Shown here: in pieces, positions 8,897 to 18,569 of the stretch
Layout of the letters: the number at the start of each line of letters is the position of its first letter
Numbering within the stretch: the stretch's first letter is position 1
Assembly (NCBI RefSeq): GCF_000179615.1
Contig: NZ_AEDD01000005.1
Span: 156,928 to 220,927 of the forward strand
Reading direction: 5' to 3'
DNA: 64,000 nucleotides
Source: Paenibacillus curdlanolyticus YK9
GTDB taxonomy: Bacteria > Bacillota > Bacilli > Paenibacillales > Paenibacillaceae
The notes under the pieces: model-generated
Told to the model about the DNA's origin: nothing
Database searches by the model: none
The model's input: only the letters and a program-made list of their open reading frames with translations
Made by a program: the position numbers and the translations under genes

Positions 8897-9527
8897 GCGC
8901 GATCCCTCCCCGTGCCGTTAGTGCGCTTCGCTCCATCAAATAGCCCGTCACAAGCATGGTAATGGTTCCTTCGCCAATGCCGATCAGCATATGCCAGCCG
9001 ACCATCGCTTTCAACGCGGTTGCCAGCTCGAACGTACCGGACGCCGCCAACAAAACAGATACCCCTGCCGAAGCCGCAACGATTGACGTCCATGCCGCCA
9101 GCCAAGTAATGAGAGAACGACCTTTCCCTTTAAACGCCCGAATACCTGTCATGTATATGCCATATCCGACAAAGCTGCCGATAAATCCGGTGCACAAAAT
9201 GTTTGCGCCGAGCACCGTGATGCCGCCATCCTGAAATACGACGGCTTGCACGATCAGCACCGCAGCCATAACAATCGTCGCGATCCATGGCCCGAACAGG
9301 ATTGCAGTCATCGTTCCGCCGAGAAAATGGCCTGAGGTTGCGCCGGCAATCGGAAAATTAATCATCTGTGCAGCGAATACGAATGCGCCAATCAGTGCGA
9401 TTAACGGAATTTGCTTCGGTTCCATCGCAAGCCGCGTTCTGCGTAAGCTGTAACCGACAGCGCCCGCCCCAGCAATCGTTGTCGTTATCCACGTCTTTGC
9501 ATCTAGAAACCCGTCCGGAATATGCAT
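8868..9527 (-). CDS. cbiM: CbiM/NikM-type substrate-specific component of a Co2+/Ni2+ ECF transporter
   Basis: The protein starts MHIPDGFLD. The free N-terminus and His2 of this motif bind the metal in the CbiM/NikM family, which fixes the ATG at 9527 as the start. Several membrane helices follow, with the conserved GATSGHFLGG and FQDGGITVLGANI segments. Length is 219 residues, normal for the family. It is the first gene of the cbiM-PDGLE-cbiQO operon. A sigma-A-type promoter and a GlnR/TnrA-type operator lie directly upstream, and no cobalamin riboswitch is visible. This favours nickel supply under nitrogen limitation, an inference only. Confidence 0.92.
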   Translation of the reverse strand: MHIPDGFLDAKTWITTTIAGAGAVGYSLRRTRLAMEPKQIPLIALIGAFVFAAQMINFPIAGATSGHFLGGTMTAILFGPWIATIVMAAVLIVQAVVFQDGGITVLGANILCTGFIGSFVGYGIYMTGIRAFKGKGRSLITWLAAWTSIVAASAGVSVLLAASGTFELATALKAMVGWHMLIGIGEGTITMLVTGYLMERSALTARGGIAHERITSHRA

Positions 9528-9543
9528 ATACGCCCCACTTTCA

Positions 9544-9560
9544 TGTAAGGTTATCTAACA
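9544..9560 (-). promoter_or_regulatory. GlnR/TnrA-type operator downstream of the cbiM promoter
   Basis: The 17-mer reads TGTTA-N7-TTACA on the minus strand, a perfect match to the TGTNA-N7-TNACA consensus. It lies about +7 to +23 relative to the predicted start site and just before the ribosome-binding site, a position expected for repression. Confidence 0.75.
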
Positions 9561-9572
9561 TACGTTATTTCC

Positions 9573-9601
9573 ATTATCGGGTATCCTCACTTATTCGTCA
9601 A
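9573..9601 (-). promoter_or_regulatory. Predicted sigma-A promoter of cbiM
   Basis: TTGACG (-35, 9596-9601) and GATAAT (-10, 9573-9578) are separated by 17 bases. It lies downstream of the terminator of the preceding guanidine operon, so the metal transporter operon is transcribed independently. Confidence 0.65.
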
Positions 9602-9661
9602 GCCATTAACAAACGTAATCTCAGGATGCCGATTCACTCTTTTTGTTAAGCCAAGCTTATG

Positions 9662-9701
9662 AAAAAAACCGGACACCGCATGGCAAACAAGCGGTTCCGG
9701 T
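9662..9701 (-). terminator. Terminator of the guanidine operon
   Basis: On the minus strand ACCGGAACCGC (9701-9691) pairs with GCGGTGTCCGGT (9679-9668), with one bulge, and a run of seven T follows. It lies just after the stop of the last gene of the operon. Confidence 0.8.
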
Positions 9702-9711
9702 CGGATTAGAC

Positions 9712-10548
9712 CTAATCATGCTTGAGAAGCTGCGCCAGCTCGCGCTTCAGCTTCAGGAAGCCCGGCGTCTCTCGCACATCAGCCGTGCGCTCATTCGGAA
9801 GCTCCACCTGAAACTCCCGAATGATGCGGCCCGGATTGGCCCCCATGACCACAATCCGTTGGGACAGGAAGATCGCTTCGTCGATATCGTGAGTGATGAA
9901 CAATACCGTCGTCTTCTCCCTCTCCCACACCTCCAGCAGCATCTCCTGCATCTCAAGCTTCGTCTGCGCATCCAATGCGCCGAACGGCTCATCCATGAGC
10001 AGCACCTTCGGTCGATTGGCGAGCGCCCTTGCAATGGCAACCCGCTGCTTCATGCCGCCTGACAGCTGCTTCGGGTAAGACTTCGCGAACGATTCCAGCC
10101 GAATGATTTTCAGCCAGTGGCTCGATAGGCCTCGACGCACCAGTGTAGGGACGCCTTTGAGCTTCGGCCCATATTCAATATTTTCTCGAACCGTCAGCCA
10201 AGGAAAAAGCGTATAGCCTTGGAACACCATGCCGCGATCAGCGCCCGGCCCGATGATCGCATCGCCATCGACGGTCAGCTCCCCGCCTGTCGGATCCTCC
10301 AGGCCCGCAACGATGCGCAGCAGCGTGGATTTGCCACAGCCCGACGGCCCTAGGATGGTCAGAAATTCATTTTCCGCAATCGTCAGATCAATATCGCGAA
10401 GTGCCTCGAACTGTGTTTTTGCAGATGCGTAAACCTTCTGCAGTCCGCGAATTTCAATTCGGCCTTGGCCTTGACCAGCAGCCACCCCCTCTGTCCGCTC
10501 ATTAACCGGTGCCATTGCTGCGTTCTGCTCATTCCGTACAGGCTGCAT
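9712..10548 (-). CDS. ABC transporter ATPase of the guanidine operon (TauB/SsuB/NrtD-like)
   Basis: This 278-residue ATPase has Walker A GPSGCGKST near residue 70, signature LSGGMKQRVAIARA, Walker B VLLMDEPFGALD and THDIDEAIFLS. The LSGGMKQR and FGALDAQT forms are typical of the nitrate/sulfonate/taurine importer family. It is the last gene of the operon, 20 bases after the allophanate hydrolase stop; its partner permease and binding protein are the first two genes. ATG 10548 has AGGAGG 8 bases upstream. The predicted cargo is guanidine, from the operon context and the upstream riboswitch. Confidence 0.88.
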   Translation of the reverse strand: MQPVRNEQNAAMAPVNERTEGVAAGQGQGRIEIRGLQKVYASAKTQFEALRDIDLTIAENEFLTILGPSGCGKSTLLRIVAGLEDPTGGELTVDGDAIIGPGADRGMVFQGYTLFPWLTVRENIEYGPKLKGVPTLVRRGLSSHWLKIIRLESFAKSYPKQLSGGMKQRVAIARALANRPKVLLMDEPFGALDAQTKLEMQEMLLEVWEREKTTVLFITHDIDEAIFLSQRIVVMGANPGRIIREFQVELPNERTADVRETPGFLKLKRELAQLLKHD

Positions 10549-10568
10549 CGCCCTCGCCTCCTATCGAA

Positions 10569-12350
10569 TCAATTCAAGCTCTGGAGATAATTCCGCCATC
10601 CGCCGAATGCCGTAATATCCTCTGCATCGTGTTCCGCGTAGCCTTCGCAAATAAAGCTTGGCACCTCTCGGCCGTCAGCCAGCTCAACCTTGCCAATTCC
10701 GAGCGGCGCCGGGATCGAGGCCGTGAATCCGCCGAAGGCAGCCAGCGGCATCTCCCACACTTCAATCGCAATCGCAGCTCCACCGCTGCCCGGCGGCTGC
10801 TTAATGAGTCCCGGCTTCGCCGGTGTCGTCGCTAAGCGAAGCAGCTTGTAGCGGGCCGAAGTTGTTGTCTCCTCGACAAAACGGGCGCCGCAGCCCTGCA
10901 TCTGCTTCTCTAGCGGATAGCCCCGCATATGCAGGCCGCATACAGCGACGAGCGTCGTTTCTGTCGCCGCATTAGCGGATGGTCTTGGCGACGCGGTTAC
11001 TGCCATTGACGAGAATCGCTCAGCCGTGTCCCGAACGAGCCCTTCCTCTGCAGCTAAACCAAACAGCGTAATGCCAAATGGCGTATCCGCAAGCGCTGCG
11101 CCAGCCGGAACAGCAACAGCGCACAAATCCAGCAGATTGCAATGATTCGTATACCGCCCCATGTCGCGGTTCGTCTCAACAGGGTTGTCGCGCACTTGCT
11201 CGCGCGTCCATGTGCCGCCGGCCGTCGGCAGGATGAGCACGGCTCCCTGAAGCAGCTCACGTGCCTGTTTTCTGTAACGCTGGAGCTTATGCATCGTCTG
11301 GAATAAAGAAGCGGCCGTATGCTGCTCGGCAGCCCCCGAGCGCAAGATGCGCTCCGTGACCGGCACAGCCGTGTCCGGGTGAGCCTCAATAAAGCTGCCC
11401 AAGCCTGCCCATCGCTCCGCAACCCACGGCCCCTCATAGAGAAGCGCTGCCGCTGCGGAGAACAGCTCCGTATCCAGATAGCTGACTGCAATCCCGAGCG
11501 ACACGACCCGGGATACTGCTGCATGCCATGCCGCTTCATACGCCTCTGCATAAGGCCCGTAAAACGCTGGCGTCTGCTCCGGCAGCACAATCCGCGAAGG
11601 AGGCACTGATTGCGGGGCAGGGAAGCCGCGCGACCATGGGTCATCCGCATGGACGCCGCGGGCGACCGCATCGACAGCGTAAGCATCCGCCAGATCGGCG
11701 GCGAACATCGTGACGCAATCCAAGCTTTCGCAGGCAGGCACGACACCCTTGAGCGGCCATGCGCCCATGCTCGGCTTGTAGCCGACCAGCCCATTCAGCG
11801 CCGCTGGAACGCGGCCGCTGCCGGCCGTATCGGTGCCAAGCGAGAATGCGGCTTGCCCTAGGGCGACCGCGACAGCGGAGCCGGAGCTCGAGCCGCCGCT
11901 TATAAGCTCGGGGCGAAGCGCATTATGCGTTTCGCCGTAAGGGCTGCGCGTGCCGACGAGGCCGGTGGCGAACTGGTCGAGATTCGTTTTGCCAAGAGGG
12001 ATCGCCCCTGCTTCTATTAAACGCTCGACAACAGCGGCATGCCCGGTCGGCGTGTAAGCATATTCCGCGCAAGCTGCCGTCGTCGGCACGCCTGCAAGGT
12101 CGATATTGTCCTTGATCGCGAATGGAATTCCCCATAGCGGGGAGCTAGCCCGATCAAGTGTCCTCAGACGCTCCAAGTAAGGGGCAACAAGCTCTGCCGA
12201 AGGAGGCGTAATCCATATATTCATCGCAACAGCCGTTTCCGCACGATGAATGATTTCGCCTACGACCTCCTCAGGCGTCAGCGCTTGACTCTCATATTGC
12301 TCCTGCAGCCATGCAATTGTGAAAGCAGCTGGCAATGTTGTTTTCTGCAT
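10569..12350 (-). CDS. atzF: Allophanate hydrolase
   Basis: This 593-residue amidase-signature enzyme hydrolyses allophanate to two ammonia and two CO2. The Ser-cisSer-Lys triad is visible: K80 in FAIKDNID, S154 in SGGSSSGS and nucleophile S178 in GTDTAGSGR. A C-terminal domain of about 150 residues, characteristic of AtzF/DUR1 rather than plain amidases, follows from about residue 440. The ATG at 12350 overlaps the carboxylase stop as TAATG, so the two are coupled. An in-frame upstream extension lies inside the carboxylase gene and is not used. It performs the last step of the pathway. Confidence 0.93.
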   Translation of the reverse strand: MQKTTLPAAFTIAWLQEQYESQALTPEEVVGEIIHRAETAVAMNIWITPPSAELVAPYLERLRTLDRASSPLWGIPFAIKDNIDLAGVPTTAACAEYAYTPTGHAAVVERLIEAGAIPLGKTNLDQFATGLVGTRSPYGETHNALRPELISGGSSSGSAVAVALGQAAFSLGTDTAGSGRVPAALNGLVGYKPSMGAWPLKGVVPACESLDCVTMFAADLADAYAVDAVARGVHADDPWSRGFPAPQSVPPSRIVLPEQTPAFYGPYAEAYEAAWHAAVSRVVSLGIAVSYLDTELFSAAAALLYEGPWVAERWAGLGSFIEAHPDTAVPVTERILRSGAAEQHTAASLFQTMHKLQRYRKQARELLQGAVLILPTAGGTWTREQVRDNPVETNRDMGRYTNHCNLLDLCAVAVPAGAALADTPFGITLFGLAAEEGLVRDTAERFSSMAVTASPRPSANAATETTLVAVCGLHMRGYPLEKQMQGCGARFVEETTTSARYKLLRLATTPAKPGLIKQPPGSGGAAIAIEVWEMPLAAFGGFTASIPAPLGIGKVELADGREVPSFICEGYAEHDAEDITAFGGWRNYLQSLN

Positions 12351-15300
12351 TACACTGACACCTCCGCTTCCGATGGCGCCATCGCCACGATCAACTGGCC
12401 GGCATGCACCGAATCGCCCGGTTTGACGTAACTCGCATTCATCACATGGCCATCGCACGGCGCTTGCTGCGAAAATTCCATCTTCATGCTTTCCACAATG
12501 ATGAGCGTATCGCCCTTCTTCACCTGCTGACCTGGCTCAACGAGCACCTTCCATACGCTGCCCGGCATGTTGCATCGCACCGCTTCCGCGCCTTCTGGCA
12601 GCTCATCGTCTCCAGCAGGCTTCGCTTGCTCGGGCTCCGACACGTATTCCGCCAGCCCTTGCGCTTTCCAGTTCTCCCGCTCCGCTTGGAAGGCAGCCTG
12701 CTGCTTGTCGCGGAACGTGCCTGCGCTTGCCTCAATCTCATCGAGGAAGCGCAAATATTCGCCCAAATCAAACGTCGTTTCGGTAATGCTCACCTCATAA
12801 CGGCCGCGCGGGAAGTCCTCACGCAGCTGCAGCAGCTCATCCGCCTCAACTGGATAGAATTGAATCTGGTCGAAGAAGCGAAGCAGCCACGGCTTGCCGC
12901 TTTGGAAGCTATCCGTCGAAGAGCGGAGACGATTCCACATCTGGATCGTCCGCCCGACGAACTGGTAGCCGCCCGGCCCCTCCATCCCGTACACGCACAT
13001 GTATGCGCCGCCGATGCCAACTGCATTTTCCGGCGTCCACGTCCGAGCGGGGTTATACTTCGTCGTGACGAGACGGTGACGGGGATCAATTGGCGTCGCT
13101 ACCGGTGCGCCTAAGTACACATCGCCCAGCCCCATGACAAGATAGCTCGCATCATAAACAATTCGTCTGACATCCTCGATCGAATCAAGCCCGTTCACGC
13201 GCCGGATGAACTCCAAATTGCTCGGGCACCAAGGCGCATCGGGGCGAACGCCTTGCTGATAACGCTCGATCGCAAGCTGCGTTGCCGGGTCATCCCATGA
13301 CAGCGGCAATCGCACGATGCGGGACGGCACGCGAATCGACTCCAGCGGCGGTAGCTGGCGATCCAACTCCAGCAGCCTTGCGCAGGCTTCGCGAACCGTA
13401 ATGCGCGAACGGTCGATATGCACCTGAAGCGATCGAATGCCCGGCGTCAAATCCAGCACCGGTACGGCGCCGCTCTCTTGAATCGCCTGCATAAGCGCAT
13501 GAGCTTGGAACCGCAGCTTGAGATCCAGCTCCATCGGTCCGTATTCTACAAGCAAATTCTCATCGCCGCTGCAGCGGATCGTAATCGGGAAAGCATGGCC
13601 TTCGGTCACTCGCGCCAAGATCGGATAATCGGTATCGAATGGGCGCTCACCCGGCAGTTCCATTGCCCGGGCAATAAATGCCCGCTCGCCTTCACCGATG
13701 GCGTTCAACCATTGCGTCTGTTGATCGCGCAGCCTATCCGCTTCCTCAAGTGTAATAAGGCGGAAGCGCACTTTATCGCCGGGGCGCAGCTGTCCGATTT
13801 TCCAAAACTCAGCCGATGCGGTCGTAACGGGACACACGAATCCGCCCAGGCTCGGGCCGTCCGGTCCAAGCAAAATCGGCATGTCGCCCGTCAGGTCAAG
13901 CGTACCTACTGCGTAGGCATTGTCATGAATATTCGACGGATGCAAGCCCGCTTCGCCGCCGTCCTCACGCGCCCAGCGCGGTGCGGGTCCAATCAATCGC
14001 ACGCCTGTACGGGAGCTGTTAAAATGCACCTCGTAGCTAGTCGCCGCAAGCTCCTCCAGAAACGCCGGAAGCAAAAACTCCGCAGAGCAGTGCGGCCCCG
14101 GAATGACGCCAATCGTCCACTCGCTCGTCAGCGCAGGACGTTCGGACAGCGCAAGCTCAACTCGATTAATCGGCGCCACGCTGTTCGAATCCGAGCCTAA
14201 GCGCACGCCCAGCACATCGCCCGTGCGAAGCGCCCGCCCGCCATGTCCGCCGAAGCCGCCAAGCGTGAACGTAGCTGCGCTGCCGAGAATGCGCGGCATA
14301 TCGAGCCCGCCTGCGATGAGCAAGTAGGTGCGCAGCCCTTCCTGCGCCTCACCGAACTTGAGCACTTGGCCGCGGCGGCCAAGAACTGGCTGGTAGGTCG
14401 GAACGCTCTCATGATCCAGCTTTGCCTGCATATCCGCGCCCGTTAAGCAGAACCAGATGTCGCTGCGGAACGTATACGAGCCGCCGCGAAGCGTAAGCTC
14501 GATGCCCGCAGCATCATCGGCGTTGCCCAGCAGCTTGTTGCCGATTCGGAACGACAGCGGGTCCATCGGTCCGCATGGCGGTACGCCGACATCCCAATGT
14601 CCGGTCCGGCCCGGATAATCCTGCACCGTCGATTGAACGCCGCCATCCAGCACCTCAATTGCAGGCTCGGAAGGGTCATACCCGTTCAACATGCGGGTAT
14701 AGACATCGCCCTCGACAACCGCCTCATCCTGCAGCAGCGATTGGATATAAGATAGGTTCGTCGTAATGCCGTACATACGCGTTTCCGAGAGCGCCTTAAT
14801 CAGCTTCGCAATCGCGTCGGCGCGGTCGCGGCCATGGACGATGATTTTCGCGAGCATCGGATCGTATAGCGAAGTTACCGTGATGCCGTCGCGTACCCAC
14901 GTTTCGTTGCGCGCATCCGCCGAGAATACCGCACGATCGAGCTGGCCCGCGCTAGGACGGAAGTTATGATGACAATCCTCCGCGTAGATGCGCGCCTGCA
15001 TGCTATGGCCTTGCGATGCAGGAACGAACGACTCCAGATTATGCAGCTCATTGGCCGCCTCCTTGACCATCCATTCCACAAGATCAAGGCCGAGCACCTC
15101 TTCGGTTACGCCATGCTCCACTTGGAGCCGCGTGTTCACTTCAAGGAAATAGAATTCGCTCGACTGCGGATCATATAGAAACTCTACCGTCCCTGCGCTC
15201 CGGTAGCCGGCTTCCGCCGCCAGGCTGCGTGCAGCCTCGAACATCCGCTCTCGAACCGCTTGCGCGAATTTCGGCGCCGGGCTTTCCTCGATCACCTTCT

Positions 15301-16003
15301 GATTGCGGCGCTGTATCGAGCAATCCCGCTCGCCTAGCGCGACGACTTCACCAAAGGCGTTGCCGAAAATTTGCACCTCGACGTGGCGCGCCTTGGCAAT
15401 GTACTTCTCCAAGAAAACGCCGCCGTTCTTGAAGTTCGTCTCGGCCAGATGCCGAACCGATTCGAATGCAGAGCGAAGCTCCTGCTCCTCTTCGCATACG
15501 CGCATGCCGATGCCCCCGCCGCCGGCGGTGCTCTTCAGAATGACCGGATAGCCGATCACCGATGCCGCGCTAACCGCTTGCTCCAGCTCGGTAATGAGCG
15601 GCGTCCCCGGCAGCATCGGCACGCCCGCCTTTTCCGCGAGCTCGCGCGCTGAGTGCTTCAGGCCGAACATCTCCATCTGTTCCGGCGTTGGCCCGATGAA
15701 GGCGATGCCCCGCTCGCGGCAGGCGCGCGCGAAGCCGGCATTTTCGCTCAAGAAGCCGTAGCCCGGATGGATCGCCTGCGCGCCCGTTTCCTCCGCGATC
15801 TGCAAAATCAGGTCAGCGTTCAAGTAGCTGTCCTTCGCTGCGCCTTCGCCGATCAATACCGCCTCGTCAGCCTGATCGACGTGCAGGCTGTCTTGATCTG
15901 CCTGCGTATATACCGCTACGGATGCAATGCCGAGCTTGCGCAGCGTACGCTCGATTCGAACGGCGATTGCGCCGCGATTCGCAATAAGTACTTTTGTGAA
16001 CAT
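12350..16003 (-). CDS. Biotin-dependent guanidine carboxylase (urea carboxylase family)
   Basis: This 1,217-residue single-chain enzyme has, in order: biotin carboxylase with [17 protein letters not shown] and ATP-grasp motif TAGGGGIGM (1-450), AHS2/KipA- and AHS1/KipI-like carboxyltransferase domains (about 465-1010), and a biotinyl domain with ESMKME, biotin on about K1174. The start at 16003 has GGGGAGGA at good spacing. Homologues were long called urea carboxylases. Those next to DUF1989 genes and guanidine-I riboswitches prefer guanidine and yield carboxyguanidine. The riboswitch and both DUF1989 genes are present here, so guanidine is the best substrate call; urea activity cannot be excluded from sequence. 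Confidence 0.88.
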   Translation of the reverse strand: MFTKVLIANRGAIAVRIERTLRKLGIASVAVYTQADQDSLHVDQADEAVLIGEGAAKDSYLNADLILQIAEETGAQAIHPGYGFLSENAGFARACRERGIAFIGPTPEQMEMFGLKHSARELAEKAGVPMLPGTPLITELEQAVSAASVIGYPVILKSTAGGGGIGMRVCEEEQELRSAFESVRHLAETNFKNGGVFLEKYIAKARHVEVQIFGNAFGEVVALGERDCSIQRRNQKVIEESPAPKFAQAVRERMFEAARSLAAEAGYRSAGTVEFLYDPQSSEFYFLEVNTRLQVEHGVTEEVLGLDLVEWMVKEAANELHNLESFVPASQGHSMQARIYAEDCHHNFRPSAGQLDRAVFSADARNETWVRDGITVTSLYDPMLAKIIVHGRDRADAIAKLIKALSETRMYGITTNLSYIQSLLQDEAVVEGDVYTRMLNGYDPSEPAIEVLDGGVQSTVQDYPGRTGHWDVGVPPCGPMDPLSFRIGNKLLGNADDAAGIELTLRGGSYTFRSDIWFCLTGADMQAKLDHESVPTYQPVLGRRGQVLKFGEAQEGLRTYLLIAGGLDMPRILGSAATFTLGGFGGHGGRALRTGDVLGVRLGSDSNSVAPINRVELALSERPALTSEWTIGVIPGPHCSAEFLLPAFLEELAATSYEVHFNSSRTGVRLIGPAPRWAREDGGEAGLHPSNIHDNAYAVGTLDLTGDMPILLGPDGPSLGGFVCPVTTASAEFWKIGQLRPGDKVRFRLITLEEADRLRDQQTQWLNAIGEGERAFIARAMELPGERPFDTDYPILARVTEGHAFPITIRCSGDENLLVEYGPMELDLKLRFQAHALMQAIQESGAVPVLDLTPGIRSLQVHIDRSRITVREACARLLELDRQLPPLESIRVPSRIVRLPLSWDDPATQLAIERYQQGVRPDAPWCPSNLEFIRRVNGLDSIEDVRRIVYDASYLVMGLGDVYLGAPVATPIDPRHRLVTTKYNPARTWTPENAVGIGGAYMCVYGMEGPGGYQFVGRTIQMWNRLRSSTDSFQSGKPWLLRFFDQIQFYPVEADELLQLREDFPRGRYEVSITETTFDLGEYLRFLDEIEASAGTFRDKQQAAFQAERENWKAQGLAEYVSEPEQAKPAGDDELPEGAEAVRCNMPGSVWKVLVEPGQQVKKGDTLIIVESMKMEFSQQAPCDGHVMNASYVKPGDSVHAGQLIVAMAPSEAEVSV

Positions 16004-16064
16004 CGTGATTCCTCCCCGGATTGCCATTCATCGTTTATTCCGTGCTATCTATTCGCGTATATTC

Positions 16065-16076
16065 CGTATCGATACG
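16065..16076. repeat. 12 bp palindrome in the gap between DUF1989 gene and carboxylase
   Basis: CGTATCGATACG is a perfect palindrome in the 165-base gap inside the operon. No T-tract follows, so it is not a terminator. Its role is unknown; it may be chance. Confidence 0.3.
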
Positions 16077-16168
16077 TTGATCGCTGTCCACCCCGATTGA
16101 ACCGCGTGCCCACTCACCCGTGTTCAATTCGGCTCATCTTTACGCCGTTAACCGGCCGTATTATTCGC

Positions 16169-16822
16169 CTATCGCTCCCAGATCAGCATCTTAACCGGCG
16201 TCGGGTTATAAGCGTTGCAAGGGTTATTCAGCTGCGGACAGTTACTCAGCAGCACCATCGTCCGCGCAACCGCCTGCATCTCCACATAAGCGCCCGGCGA
16301 CGATACGCCGTCTGCGAACGTTAAGCCTCCGTCCTCCGTCACTGGCACATTCATGAAAAAGTTCACGTTCGGCGCCAAATCACGCTTCGTATACCGCACG
16401 TCCTGCTGCTTCGAAAGCTCCAGCATGAACGTGTCGCGGCAATTGTGCATGTGCAGCTTCTCATGCGCATACCGCACGGTGTTGCTCTGCGCCGAGCAGC
16501 TTCCGCCTACCGTATCGTGGCGGCCGCATGTGTCAGCCACGATCTGCACCAGCGGTTTGCCGGATTCGGAACGCAATACGGAGCCCGTCGTCAAATAAAT
16601 ATTGCCTTGCCCCGCAATGGTCGCGACAGCGCTGTAATGATCCTCCGGATTGTCTGCATCATAGAACAGCGTGTCGGCTGCCTGATTGCCTTCCAAATCC
16701 ACAATTCGCAGCACCTGTCCCGGCTGCAGCTCCCTCATCCAGCCGTCGCCTGCCGCTACGACTTCCTCATATATCGCTTCCGACGCAACGCGCGCGCTCT
16801 CCACTCGGTTAAATACGGACAT
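16169..16822 (-). CDS. DUF1989 protein, carboxyguanidine deiminase subunit (UAAP2-type)
   Basis: This 217-residue DUF1989 protein was earlier annotated as urea-amidolyase-associated protein 2 or, misleadingly, as an aminomethyltransferase. Conserved features are [14 protein letters not shown] near residue 45, [14 protein letters not shown] near 100, a HMHNCRDTF segment and [10 protein letters not shown]; His and Cys residues are candidate metal ligands. In Pseudomonas the two DUF1989 partners form carboxyguanidine deiminase (CgdAB), which releases ammonia to give allophanate. It is encoded between its partner and the carboxylase. I cannot tell from sequence alone which of CgdA or CgdB it corresponds to. 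Confidence 0.85.
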   Translation of the reverse strand: MSVFNRVESARVASEAIYEEVVAAGDGWMRELQPGQVLRIVDLEGNQAADTLFYDADNPEDHYSAVATIAGQGNIYLTTGSVLRSESGKPLVQIVADTCGRHDTVGGSCSAQSNTVRYAHEKLHMHNCRDTFMLELSKQQDVRYTKRDLAPNVNFFMNVPVTEDGGLTFADGVSSPGAYVEMQAVARTMVLLSNCPQLNNPCNAYNPTPVKMLIWER

Positions 16823-16895
16823 CGTAAGCCCTCCTTATTTGCATCTTGATCATGTGCAATGGGCGAAGCCCCTCATCTAGCCAAACCAAGGTCTC

Positions 16896-17615
16896 CTATA
16901 CACCCATGAGCGCGTAATACGCCCACGAATTCTCATAAGCGCGCCGGTTCTCCGGCCGGTAATTGACGCAGTAGTCGAGCGAGTCGACGGGCGGCGCCTC
17001 CAGCACCTCGATCTTGACCGGCACCGACGGATACTCTGTACGCGGGTCAAGCGGATTCGGCGTGTTGGACAGCACCAGCAGCGTATCCATCTCCGTGCGA
17101 AGCGTCACGGTCGCATTCGCCGGGCAATGCGCCGCGTCATAATGCATGCGTCCCGTTTCATCCACTGCAATTTTCGAAAATAAGTTCACGACCGGCATCA
17201 TATCCCGCATGCCGAGCCCGCACCGCACAAGCTCCACCGCGAAGTTTTCCTGTCCGCTCCGCAGCCAATCGTTGCGCAGCTCCTGATAATTCGTATGGCC
17301 ATACTTGGCGTCCGTCGCTTCGCGGTACGTGTATCCGCCAAGCGGATCATGCCAGCCGAGGCTATCCTGTACAATGCTGGCCAGCGCGCGCCCGTTATCG
17401 CTCATCAGCACGTTCCCGCGGGTCAGATGCGCTGTATGCTGAGCTTTGAGCGTATCCGGCATATTGTAGCGCTCCGTCAAATCGCGAGCGTGAAACAGCT
17501 GAATCGATACATTCGCCCCCGCTTCCAATGCCGTAAAACGAATCAGTTTGCCTCGCCCAATCGTCCCCGACCACTTGCCGCCCGGACGAATTGTCGTGCT
17601 CCAAATCGCGTTCAT
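16896..17615 (-). CDS. DUF1989 protein, carboxyguanidine deiminase subunit (UAAP1-type)
   Basis: This 239-residue paralogue of the next gene has the UAAP1 hallmarks WSTTIRPGGKWSGTIGRG at the N-terminus, DSLGWHDPLGGYT near residue 85, VELVRCGLGMRDMMPVVNLFSKI in the middle and NTPNPLDP near 180. The two DUF1989 proteins are divergent in sequence, as expected for different subunits of one deiminase. It starts the enzymatic part of the operon, about 60 bases downstream of the permease gene. The role in carboxyguanidine deimination follows from the family and the context. Confidence 0.85.
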   Translation of the reverse strand: MNAIWSTTIRPGGKWSGTIGRGKLIRFTALEAGANVSIQLFHARDLTERYNMPDTLKAQHTAHLTRGNVLMSDNGRALASIVQDSLGWHDPLGGYTYREATDAKYGHTNYQELRNDWLRSGQENFAVELVRCGLGMRDMMPVVNLFSKIAVDETGRMHYDAAHCPANATVTLRTEMDTLLVLSNTPNPLDPRTEYPSVPVKIEVLEAPPVDSLDYCVNYRPENRRAYENSWAYYALMGV

Positions 17616-17674
17616 ACTCGTTACCCCCAGTTAAATGAATGTGTTGGCAAGCCACGGTGGCAGCTATGGCTGGA

Positions 17675-18553
17675 TCAGACCCAAGGGAAGAACCGCTTGT
17701 TCATGAAAGCGAAGATGCGGTCGCTGATCAGCCCGAGCAGCCCAATGACGATGATGCCGACGAAAATTTGATCCGTATTTAAATATCGCTGTGCTTTCAT
17801 GATGGCGTAGCCTAATCCGCTATTCACGGCGACGAGCTCGGCGACGACCAGATACGTCCACGCCCAACCGAGAATAAGACGGAGCGTATGCATCAGCTGC
17901 GGCTGGATTGCCGGCAGCAGCACCGTCTCGATCACCTTCCAGCGGCTCGCGCCCAGCGTGAAGGAGGCTTGCAGCAGATCCCGCGGCACGCGGCGCACGT
18001 TATCGGCTACCATTAGCACGAGTTGGAAGAAGCAGCCGATGAAGATGAGCATGATTTTGGCCCATTCCCCGATTCCGACCCACACCATAATGAGCGGAAT
18101 AAACGCAACCGCCGGCATATACCGGATAAACTCCATCGGCGGCTCAATGAACGCTTCGCCGTACTTGAACGTCCCCGCGAGCACGCCGAGCGGAATGCCG
18201 ATGATGCAAGCGAGCAAGAAGCCGCCGGTTACGCGGAAAATGCTCACGCCGATGTGATGCCAATAATCCGCCGTCCCGAGCAAATGAATCAGCTCTGCCA
18301 GCACCTCATGCGGCTTCGGCAGAAATACCGGATTCACCGCCTCTGTGTAGCTAAGCGCCGCCCAAACGAGCAGCAGCAGAAGGAAGGAAGCGCCCGCCGT
18401 CAGTGCGAACGGCTTCGTTCCAATGTCTTTATGAATCTGAAGCCGATGCGGCCTTCGCCTGCGCCGCCCCGTTGCGGCGCAGGACCCCATTGTCCCGGTG
18501 CTTCCTGTGGCGGTCGGCGCCTGTGACGATGTCGATGTCGGTGGTATGCTCAT
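17675..18553 (-). CDS. ABC transporter permease of the guanidine operon (SsuC/TauC-like)
   Basis: This 292-residue inner-membrane permease has about six hydrophobic segments from residue 50 on. Its BPD_transp_1 coupling loop reads LLQASFTLGASRWKVIETVLLPAIQP. A proline/serine/arginine-rich cytoplasmic N-terminus of about 45 residues is poorly conserved, so an internal start is possible. It lies 16 bases after the binding-protein gene. With the binding protein and the ATPase at the operon end it makes a complete NrtT-class importer. Guanidine as cargo is inferred from the riboswitch and the enzymes. Confidence 0.86.
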   Translation of the reverse strand: MSIPPTSTSSQAPTATGSTGTMGSCAATGRRRRRPHRLQIHKDIGTKPFALTAGASFLLLLLVWAALSYTEAVNPVFLPKPHEVLAELIHLLGTADYWHHIGVSIFRVTGGFLLACIIGIPLGVLAGTFKYGEAFIEPPMEFIRYMPAVAFIPLIMVWVGIGEWAKIMLIFIGCFFQLVLMVADNVRRVPRDLLQASFTLGASRWKVIETVLLPAIQPQLMHTLRLILGWAWTYLVVAELVAVNSGLGYAIMKAQRYLNTDQIFVGIIVIGLLGLISDRIFAFMNKRFFPWV

Positions 18554-18569
18554 CCGTTTCGCCTCCGCC

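Noticed and set aside
9528..9660. Cobalamin or NiCo riboswitch in front of cbiM
   Set aside because: The leader is too short and lacks the B12-box and NiCo four-way-junction motifs; a GlnR-type operator is present instead.
12350..16003. Acetyl-CoA or pyruvate carboxylase as the identity of the large biotin enzyme
   Set aside because: The AHS1/AHS2 (Kip-like) domains in the middle and the DUF1989/allophanate hydrolase neighbours are specific to the urea/guanidine carboxylase family.
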